Origin: Tillus elongatus | Lineage: Eukaryota > Arthropoda > Insecta > Coleoptera > Cleridae | DNA: 64,000 nt | Reading direction: 5' to 3' | NCBI GenBank assembly: GCA_964006375.1 | Contig: OZ023262.1 | Span: forward strand, 51,158,960-51,222,959 | Position numbers and translations under genes: made by a program | The notes under the pieces: model-generated | What the model was told of the DNA's origin: nothing | Seen by the model: only the letters and a program-made list of their open reading frames with translations | The model's database searches: none | Part shown: piece after piece, positions 56,139 to 64,000 of the stretch | Numbering within the stretch: position 1 is the first letter of the stretch | How the letters are laid out: every line of letters begins with the position of its first letter

Positions 56139-56455
56139 AGCGAAAATACACCTATAAAGTAATGCGGCTATAGTAGCCAGCCTTTCAATACTAAGTGAGT
56201 GATAGACGTGCCGCCATCTAGTTGCGGAAAGAATGCATCTAGCCTTGCATACTTTGTCCCTATATTAGGGTAGAAATGGGCCAGGGCTGACAATTTCCTA
56301 ATTGTTGGTTTATTTTTTTAACACTTTGTATTATTTGGAGCTGGCGTGACAACATACTACTTGGTTCCTCACCTAGGTGGCGGCACGTCTATCACTCATT
56401 TAGTGTTGAAAGGCTGGCTACTATAGCTGTATTACTTTATAGGTGTATTTTCGCT

Positions 56456-56518
56456 ACAATTAGTATGCCGTACTGAAGAGCTCTAATGAGAGCGAAACCG
56501 GTCTACGGTTCTAATTGT
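56456..56518 (+). ncRNA. Type I hammerhead ribozyme, core intact
   Basis: Inner stem I GCCGTA (56,467-56,472) pairs with TACGGT (56,504-56,509). An outer helix of about 8 bp, ACAATTAG with CTAATTGT, follows a TAT/T internal loop. The core is CTGAAGA at 56,473-56,479 and GAAA at 56,494-56,497. Stem II GCTCT-AATG-AGAGC is fully paired. Stem III is the self-complementary ACCGGT with no loop. Predicted cleavage follows C56,503. Every conserved hammerhead position fits. Known relatives are the type I hammerheads of animal satellites, retrozymes and Penelope-like elements. Confidence 0.88.
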
Positions 56519-56894
56519 TGCGAGAATGCATCTAGCCTTACATACTTTGTCCCTATATTAGGGTAGAAATGGGCCAGGGCCAACAATTTTCTAAATTGTT
56601 GGTTAGTTGTATACAGTCTCGATTTTTTTAAAACTTTGCAGGAACGTCGCAACTTCTGTCAACTTCCGCATGAATAAGTCAACCTTGAGAATGCAAAAAG
56701 CTCATTAACGCTCACATCTTTCCACGGTTTTTCTTTTGCTCCGTAAACACGTTTCTCCGCTCAATTAGTACAGCTCTCAATTTCTTGTATATTAACTGGA
56801 GTTACTGAAATGCTTCTTTTAATGTTGCAGCCACATGCTTTGTTGCCATTCCTGGCCGACGCCGAATAATGTTATGTGGTTGAATTTTATTTTT

Positions 56895-57060
56895 TCGCCA
56901 GAGATTCTAGACTCCAATCCAGACCACTTGGTGCAATGTAGCAACTCGTTAAAGCAACAGCCGGATTACCAGTATCGTCACCATCATCGTCTCAATTATC
57001 CTCACCATCTACTATATCCAGAATACTCGCCAGAAACCAATTCGAAACTTGTTTGTGTAA
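56895..57060 (+). CDS. Candidate host exon, function unknown
   Basis: A pyrimidine-rich tract ending CGCCAG at about 56,902 is followed by an open frame: ILDSNPDHLVQCSNSLKQQP, a His-rich YRHHHRLNYPHHLLYPEY, then SPETNSK, up to a possible donor GTAAAT near 57,058. Composition is balanced and unlike the repeats. The frame also stays open to 57,140. I recognise no family. It could equally be chance. Confidence 0.25.
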
Positions 57061-57269
57061 ATCATTTTCTGCTTCTGATACATCACTTTATCCAGAAAGC
57101 AGGCCCACATTCAGCTGCCCATTACAACAGTATTTCTTAATATCCGTCGTCACCAACTCTCATGCTTTTCACATTTCTTTGATACCATTATCATATGTGT
57201 CTCACAAGTTGCAACTTTTATTTTAACTGGGTGACAACCAGCTGCACCTGACTTATACATCCAGCAGTA

Positions 57270-57434
57270 ATGGAGGTTTTAACTTGCACAGACACGCACA
57301 ATTCCGTGCAACAGTGCGTGACAAATTATAATAACTCTCAGCCGGCTATGAACAAGTCGATACTTGTTTTATGGGAACTATTAGTAGACGGACTTCGGAG
57401 ACCCGGTTTATGTAAATACTTCGATTTCTAAACA
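57270..57434 (+). CDS. Candidate small ORF or exon, function unknown
   Basis: An ATG at 57,270 opens a 54-residue frame (MEVLTCTDTHNSVQQCVTNY ... SILVLWELLVDGLRRPGLCK), with AG acceptor-like sites just before it and a GTAAAT donor-like site near 57,411. It is in a repeat-poor stretch with more balanced composition, about 200 bp after the other candidate exon. No family recognised. Confidence 0.22.
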
Positions 57435-58712
57435 CACTGGAATGTTTTTGAATCAAGTGTGTGTGTTAAATAAAGGCTTGCTTAGTGCATATCTAAATGC
57501 TGAAGCCGCTTGAAATTATTTCAAGCAAATTATAAGCAACCAAAATATATTCGGGCCTGAGAAGCCCAGTTTATGCATTCTAGGGTTAAGCAAGTTTTCC
57601 TGCGAAGATTCGCTAAAATATATACCTTGAGAAGTTACATAAGGTATAATATCAGTAATGTTACCAATTTCGTCTTAAAGGGCACTCACTATGGCTGCGG
57701 GGATGCATACGCGGGAGTGACAGGTTAATTTAAATATACTGTTGTCAGTTAGCACAAAGCCTGTTCGATGTGTATCAGTGACACGAATACCTCTGTGGAT
57801 GGGGAGTTATTACTGTTGAAAAATACCTACTGGCGCTATTCTGATTAAATTACCATATAAAGTACTTAATAACGAGGGGTGCCAGACTTCGCTGACCGAC
57901 ACCGTCACCGGCGCGGTCGACGTGCTTCCGAGCTCGCCGCTCCAGCCTACACATGCGTCTTTTGCACCATAATCGATTTTGACATTGATAAATTAGCTTA
58001 CGAAAGCCAACAAGTAAATTTTATTAAGCTAAATTGCTACATAACTTTCTATTTTCCCCTTCTTTGTCGATATTCGCAAAAAGTCTACAGCCAGTTTTAC
58101 AATTCCGGGGTAGTATATTATAACACCCCTCCACCCCCGCCTTTGGCCCCCTTCATCTGCTCGACGTTCTCGATTGCTGACATCAAACGTCGACTTCATC
58201 GGCCGTGAACGATGAACACGTTTCGTGATTTTCTACGCCTACTCTTCGGTTTCTCATGAGCCCTTTAATAATTCTCCTTGTTCGTTTCGCTTTTTGTAAA
58301 TTCTCCTTGTAATCTGACACTACACCATTAGTTTTCAGTGTAACTTGACAAATTTACTCTGACGTACTAACAATTATGATTGGTCCTAGTTCATTGATTG
58401 CATATGACTATCACATACTGGCGCAGCTAAACTAATTTTATAAAAAATACATTTGGTATTTTCCACTATGATTAGCAGAATATTCGCTACATGACACTAC
58501 ACTCATTGACCTAATATGGTTGCATTTTCGTGCGTTCTCTATCTTTACTTTAGTAATACATTTACTCTTTGTAAATTAACTTGGAGGTTTTCCCGATTTA
58601 AAACATTTCGCAAACAGTAGAAAAAATGTGTGTCTACGTTTTTCACCAGAATTTTGAAATGTTTCGCTATTAATTCGTTTACACCAGTAGCTTTCCTTGT
58701 CTAAGTTCTTCA
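57435..58712. other. No gene recognised
   Basis: A GC-richer patch at 57,880-57,960 and a C-rich run at 58,125-58,150 give a 109-residue frame (57,879-58,208) without recognisable motifs. The patch may be the 5' region of an unidentified element. Confidence 0.4.
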
Positions 58713-58886
58713 AGGGCCTTCCCAGAGTATGAAGTGGGCCGGCGCAGGTCACCCGCTTTACTTTTCTTCACAATTAGTTTCCTATCCGAGATACGACTGT
58801 TCTAGATAAGTTTTTCAATGTTCATTTTTTCTCGCTTTTCTAGTCATAACTTTCTATCATTCTCTTTTATTACTCACTAATTTTTT

Positions 58887-60611
58887 CCCTCAGGGCTCGT
58901 CCGCGGCCTTGCCGCCCCGATAGCACTGCAACCGTTGGTTTATTGTGCATACCCTTAGTCTTACTTCACCAATTCCAAAATCACTGTGCCCTGAACTAGC
59001 CTGCACAGTGATTGGTAGGGTGAAGTTTTATATTGCTCTGTCTCCGGTCTAGACTGACCGTAGATCAGTTGTCTTTTGCGGTCCAGAGCTTTACACTCGC
59101 ACAAGATGTGCTGGGCTGATTGCTCCTCCTCGCCGCAGAGTCTGCATGCGAGGTCCCCTTCGAACCGCCCCATTTTATGCAGGTGTTTTTTGACTGCCAT
59201 GTGTCCCGTCAAGAGACCTGTTGTGTTTCTGAGCTGTCCTTTGATAAGATTTAGCAGCTCCACAGCTCTCTTTGAACTGGGTCCTTCAATTATTGACTTT
59301 CCATGTCTGAGCCCTGGATAGTCTGCCCCGTACACCTTGTGTTAGTTTCTGACCCAGAACTTATAGCTCCCCTGGCAGTGCTCTTTGTCACGCCCAGAGC
59401 CGGTTCTGGTCCCATAAATGGTTCTGCTGACCCCCTCTTCGCGAATCTGTCCGCTTCTTCATTGCCTTTGATCCCCGAGTGACCCGGCACCCAGATGAGG
59501 GTCACCTCATTCTGCCCAGCCAGGTCGCTCGTCTCGTCTCGGCACTCACTCACCAGCTTGAAATTTACCCGTGGGCTACTTAGTGCCTTAAGGGCTGCCT
59601 GGCTATCTGTGGCTATGAGGATCCGCTTGTTGGTGTAGCCCCTCCTCTTGTTCTCCCGCACACAGTGCAGGATGGCGTACATTTCGGCCTGAAACACCGT
59701 TGCATGGGCCCCGAGGGAAATACTATGACTTACCCTCGGTCCTTCCGAGTAAACACCTGCTCCCGTCTCACGCTCCTCGCCGGATCCGTCCGTGAACCAG
59801 ACGAGCGCGTCCCGTGGTATGCCCGGCGTCTCCTCCCGCCATACCTCGCGGTCGGGGATTTCCAGTGTAAAGTTGTTTTCCCTGCAGATTCACGGGCTCG
59901 CGAAGTCTGAACTCATTTCAAGCATGTGCTCCTTCACGATCTCCTGAATTTTGCAGTGGCCCCTGAATCCTGGGTTGATCTTCAGTCTACCATTGCAGGC
60001 TAGTCTGTATAGTCCTAGCCTGGCCTCCCCCATAACAACTAAGAGTGTGTGTGTGTGTGTGTGTGGAGGGGGGGGGGTGGAGGGGGTTCAGATCCAGCAA
60101 CACCTCCATGGCGGCTGTTAGGGTTGAATACATGGCCCCTGTGATGCCTAGGCAAGCCATCCTTTGGATCTTGCCTAGTTTTTGTTTGGCACTGGATTGT
60201 GTCACCTTAGGCTACCAGACCAGTGCGGCGTATGTTAACGATGGTCTGACCACCCTTGTGTACAGCCAGTGCACCATACTAAGTCTTGGTCCCCACGTTT
60301 TTCCATATAGCCACCTAGTGACGGCTAAGATCATGACTGCCTTACGCAGTATTTTTCCAATGTGACGATTCCAGGTTAGCTTACAGTACAATACGGCCCC
60401 AAGATATTTTACCTCCCTGGCCATTGGAATGCTCCTACCGTATAGAGTGAGAGTTCTGTGGCTGTCGCACTTCCTCCTCCTCGTAAACGGCACGACGGTT
60501 GCTTTCTCGGGGCTCACCTCGAGCCCTTGATCAACCGTCCACCCTTCCACCACTTTCAGTGCAGTCTACATGCGCTCCCACACTGACTGTGTGGCCTTTC
60601 TTCGGACTAAG
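58887..60611 (-). mobile_element. 5'-truncated non-LTR retrotransposon with RNase H
   Basis: Minus-strand element. The 3' end near 58,887 carries 'cgagccctgaggg' plus a short A run. The 5' end is cut at 60,611 within the RT. It is the longest copy of the family also found at 20,091 and 23,762. The gene order, RT end, RNase H, then a zinc knuckle, fits the I/LOA/R1-like group of insect elements; the exact clade is not certain. Confidence 0.82.
58961..60600 (-). pseudogene. Non-LTR RT end, RNase H and zinc knuckle, broken
   Basis: From right to left: GLEVSPEKATVVPFTRRRK, GRSIPMAREVKYLGAVL and ILAVTRWLYGKTWGPRL (RT thumb region), KLGKIQRMACLGITGAM. RNase H follows: MFQAEMYAILHCVRENKRRG (E), ILIATDSQAALKAL (D), VTLIWVPGHSGIKGNEEADR. 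It ends with GRFEGDLACRLCGEEEQSAQ and HILCECKAL, a zinc motif. A (GT)n/(CA)n and G-run expansion at 60,043-60,085 and several frameshifts break it. The RNase H itself is well preserved. Confidence 0.87.
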
Positions 60612-60889
60612 AGGGCCTTCCCAGATAATGAAGTGGGCCGGCGCAGGTCACCCGCCTTACTTTTCTTCAAAATTAGTTTACTATCCGAGATACGACTGTT
60701 CTAGATAAGTTTTTCAATGTTCACTTTTTCTCGCTTTTATAGTCATAACTTTCTATCATTGTCTTTTATTACTCACTAATTTGCTCTCGTTCATATTATT
60801 ATTATTGATTGGAGTACTTCTTTGGGTTTACAGGCCATACTACGGCTTGCAACAAAGCACCCGGCAAGTAAATATATTTTTTTAATATT

Positions 60890-61525
60890 TTACGTTATGA
60901 AGTGTGGTTTGGTTTCACATGTAGACTTTTTATATCTACTTCTGTTACGTTCCTGACTACCCTGCAGATGTCTAAAATCACATTCTTTTGCAAGAGAAAT
61001 ATCTTGTCCTTGGGTATCTTCACGTTCTCTAAGGCAGCATGCATGTAGAAAGCTAGTTCTTCCATTGCTGGTGATAATCTGTGCGACTTTCATCGTCTTG
61101 ACGTCCCACATAGTTTTCAGCTCTCTCACGAGGTCCTAGTGTTTGGCGATATTCTTCCTCTTTGCACATGTTTTTGGCATATGGTACAGCTATGTTAATT
61201 ACTGTCACATCTTTCTTCACTTTGTTCCAGTACAAGATGTGTGGTCTATTGGGACGTATATAGTGATCCGTTCTACTGTGATGTTGTTTTGTCCCAGTAC
61301 AGAGTTTGTGTTTCTGTTTGCACTACATTAGAAGGGGTGTATTGAAAGTATTGTACTTTTGTATTCTGAGGTTCGATAGAGTGTATTGATGATGATATTT
61401 GCGACATTTTAAGGTCTCTCGGTGTACATATTTGCAGTCAATGCTTGGCACCCGCTTATGACATGTTTGATTCTTTTCATGTCCTGATTGCACATGCGGC
61501 ACGTGTCTTCTATATTGTGTAACGA
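60890..61525 (-). pseudogene. Non-LTR retrotransposon C-terminal domain, second family
   Basis: The minus strand encodes NIEDTCRMCNQDMKRIKHVI followed by SGCQALTANMY (zinc knuckle, 61,525-61,400). After frame breaks come YWNKVKKDVTVINIAVPYAK (61,232-61,170) and LKTMWDVKTMKVAQIITSN. This 'IDIAVP...MW' carboxy-terminal signature is common to several insect non-LTR families (R2/CR1-like). The frame is broken. Confidence 0.72.
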
Positions 61526-63640
61526 TTACGTTTCGTTACTATTTAATTATTCAAAAGAAACCTGTAAGAGACTCAATTAAGAGCCGACAATCAAATATCT
61601 GTAAGGCAATTCATGTTTTGATTTCAAAATTATTTTTATGAAAAGTCGCTAAATCTTCAAGTACCGTAAACATCTTTACTGCATTTCTAATTTGTACGTT
61701 AAAATTCATTATGTTTGCCATGTAAAACTACCTCACATTATTGCTGAACATATATTTCCTGGAACGAAATAGGCATTTAAAATATACGTTAGAAATATTC
61801 GAGAACAAAATATTGTTTATCTGTAATTTTCCGGTGATCTCACCCAAGGAAGACCGTTGAAAACGTTGCAGAGAATTGGCGGCAAAAACCTTCAAGTGTG
61901 AACACGGGAGATGCGATGTCGGGATTTCACCATCGATTGGAGGTCTCGTTTTATCTCATTCGAAGAATGAAGGCTAGAAAGAGCTCGCGCACAGCCAGTA
62001 GCGGTCACTGTAAGAATTTTTGCGTGTAGCGACCTAGCAGTTGCCGAACCAGACACATTAGCGAGGACTCTCTGCTGAGCCTTCATAGAGTGAACACCGT
62101 CAGTTTTCGGTGGCTATTAAATTATCTTAAAACGGGTTATAATGTTATTTCTGTTATCTGTACTACTAGTAATTATTGTCAGTGATTGTTCGGAGTAATT
62201 CAAGTGATTTTTGAGTTTAAGTAAACATCGTATTCAGTATAAAAACGCGAGCTAACTCATGGCTCTTTGTTTCGAGCTGTTGATGTTTTGTCGTAATCAG
62301 AAAGAATTCCTGGTTATTATCGAACCTTAAGTCAATTGGTAGTGAATTTTTCTTAAGCAAATTCACGTTTTAATTGCGATTCGCAAAGTTTTCATCAAGC
62401 GAATTCAGAATCTCGACATAGGTGTCAAAAGGTCTTGTAGTGTTGGAGTGATAACATCCACCGGCCCAATAATCTCTAATAAGAAGTCCCAGTCGTTTCC
62501 CCCTAAGTTTTTCCGCTCTTATTGGAGTTGGGAATCTATGTCAGGCACTCATAACTGATCCCACTTGGAGAGCATCTTCACAGGGTCATCAGGTAACTTA
62601 ATACCGGAAGACTGGTGATTCTAAACAAATCTTTTCTCTGAATCAGCAGAATTATCATGCCGAAATCTAACATCTGAAGTTTTAATAACCTGAACTTTCA
62701 AAATCACGTAATCAAGTTTGAGCTTAAATAATGTCGGAGAGGTGCTGTCAGCACAACTATATAGTTTAATCTCTAGGATTTTGTCAATATTTAGTAAATT
62801 TAAACACAGGTTTTTATTATTTTTTTAAATTGTAATGAGCAAATTTTTTCTGTAAAATATCTAACCTATACATTCTCTTTAATTTCTCTTAGTTTTCATA
62901 ATTAATATAGAAATTTTACGTAGGGAAATACTAATAGATTTTTTTTTCTTTGGAGCCTCACTCAAGAACTGACCAGTTAGTTCACTAGAAAACCTAGTAA
63001 TTGATTGACAGACGTCAAGTAATTTACCTAATCACTTGTCTTTATTTTTGAGCGATACCTTAAGTAATTAACAGTAAAATTTTAGTAATATGCAACTATC
63101 TTTATCCCATTGTTTTGGTACATGTTTGCAAATTAATAATTTCTTGTTCTTGATATTCTTGCTACTTATCTGATTGTTATTTGTGTGCAATTAATGTTTA
63201 TCTGAGATTTACCAACCATTTTAATTTCATTTTGTTTGCTATTCCAAATTTAATCTATACGAATAAACTTATATATTTTGTTATATTAAAATATCTGTTT
63301 AATTGAAGAGAAACTCCTCCCCAACTTCTCATTTCTTTTGACATCAGCGCAAATAATTATTCTTACTATTATCTAGATATCTAAATTTTAATGTAACCTA
63401 GCACTAGTCTGGAGAGCCCACAAATCTAGGACTCTGGGCAGTGCGAAGCAAACAAAGGAAGATAACGTGAGTATCAAACTATATCCAGATCTGTCAACCA
63501 CCTAAAAAGTGCTGCTAATCTTAATAAATTTGATAATCCGATAGATAGCTACTTTAGGGTAGGGTGTTATAGGCAATTGTGACCTCACCATTGAGCAGAC
63601 CTATATCCACCTGAAGTCAATCACAATATACCACGGTTCT
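61526..63640. other. Unassigned DNA apparently splitting a non-LTR relic
   Basis: No gene recognised. The DNA is AT-rich, with a hairpin 'gtgaatttttcttaagcaaattcac' near 62,342-62,366 resembling the A-repeat end. The non-LTR sequence on the two sides is collinear, so this stretch looks like an insertion or composite insertion. Confidence 0.45.
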
Positions 63641-64000
63641 TGTACCTTAAGCTTTTTGTTTGAAGGAGGTAACAATTGCTCTTCTTGACCCGACCTGACC
63701 TCATGTTTCATGTAACTTTTTGTGGGTGCCATACGATCTTGTATGGCAAACATCGATCCTCCTGCCTCAGATAAGTTATTTTTCCCCGAGAGCCATCCAT
63801 ACGTCGCTTGGAAATCAACATAAGTGTTCGTGATGTTGTTGGTATATTTCCCATGTTTGCTTCCATTTTGTGATATTTTGTTCGTTAGCTACCTGTTGTT
63901 GAAGTGGAGTGTAAGCTTTATCTTCCAAATTCAGCGGGGTTAGGTTTATGTCAGAATTTGTTACCTCATTGTGTATTCTGTCAGAACTACACCTGTTAGT
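63641..64000 (-). pseudogene. Non-LTR retrotransposon fragment upstream of the zinc knuckle
   Basis: From the window edge inward, the minus strand encodes NLEDKAYTPLQQQVANEQ, ITKWKQTWEIYQ, then in the next frame YGWLSGKNNLSEAGGSMFAI and QDRMAPTKSYMKHEV. The 'GGSxFAIQDR...TKxY' wording precedes the zinc knuckle in insect non-LTR proteins. The knuckle itself lies at 61,525-61,400. The element continues beyond the window. Confidence 0.65.

Larger units (their letters stand above)
56052..56639. mobile_element. Retrozyme-like locus with two conserved hammerhead ribozymes
   Basis: The left part (56,052-56,230) is a partial unit in minus orientation. The right part (56,231-56,639) is about 1.4 units in plus orientation, with GAATGCATCTAGCC at 56,231 and 56,524 (period 293 bp). 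The units match those at 228-840, including 'ccctatattagggtagaaat' and 'ggctggctactatag'. Each orientation holds one hammerhead fold. No ORF. The boundaries are approximate, as no clear target duplication was found. Confidence 0.75.
58713..60782. repeat. Pair of 172-bp direct repeats flanking a retroelement
   Basis: 58,713-58,884 and 60,612-60,782 are direct repeats about 95% identical ('agggccttcccag', 'tatccgagatacgactgttc', 'cttttattactcactaat'). The non-LTR relic fits exactly between them. They are far longer than usual target-site duplications for this type of element. Confidence 0.88.

Noticed and set aside
57879..58208. 109-residue plus frame with a Pro run
   Set aside because: No domain, and the Pro run comes from a simple C-rich tract; coding status unsupported.
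61892..62086. 64-residue minus frame
   Set aside because: No motif and no support from neighbours.

Overview
The window looks like repeat-rich, AT-rich nuclear DNA from an insect, possibly a beetle (the order is inference). I recognise no bacterial genes, operons, rRNA or CRISPR. Nearly everything identifiable is a transposable element, an element relic or a microsatellite. Clear host genes are absent; two weak candidate exons lie near 56,900-57,410.

Layout. 1-1,180: a dispersed repeat ('A-repeat') split by an inverted hammerhead-ribozyme repeat. 1,563-5,521: a mariner relic, a nearly intact DD41D mariner sitting in a (TA)n tract, and a tandem duplication that copied its right end. 5,733-12,170: a tRNA-derived SINE, A-, B- and C-type dispersed repeats and a tandem GTCTGTCT-type array. 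12,248-16,210: a deleted Ty3/Gypsy element with two LTRs and a tRNA-Leu-type primer site, then decayed DD41D mariners. 18,000-22,400: tandem and inverted duplications, a 5'-truncated non-LTR insertion with a clear 11-bp target-site duplication, and the GIY-YIG end of a Penelope-like element. 27,047-33,069: a complete PIF/Harbinger transposon with an intact transposase and, convergent to it, an intact five-exon Myb/SANT-like gene. 33,800-42,000: A/B/C repeats and a long foldback element. 42,820-46,105: non-LTR fragments around a Gypsy-like gag relic. 48,335-49,608: an RTE element in an A-repeat. 52,265-53,160: a second Penelope-like element. 56,050-56,640: a second hammerhead repeat locus with two ribozymes whose core is fully conserved. 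58,713-64,000: two more non-LTR relics, one flanked by 172-bp direct repeats and one apparently split by about 2.1 kb.

How the parts fit. The Harbinger transposase and its Myb/SANT partner form the usual two-gene module, and the iterated boxes at the element ends are plausible binding sites. The hammerhead repeats are tandem units of about 300-320 bp without any ORF, resembling metazoan retrozymes; Penelope-like elements, whose relics lie in the same window, are natural candidates for mobilising them. Long (TA)n tracts occur at a fixed place in the A-repeat and at the borders of several insertions.

The most notable content is the hammerhead repeat family (four copies, two inverted pairs), followed by the intact Harbinger module and a covarying stem-loop shared by two Penelope-associated fragments.
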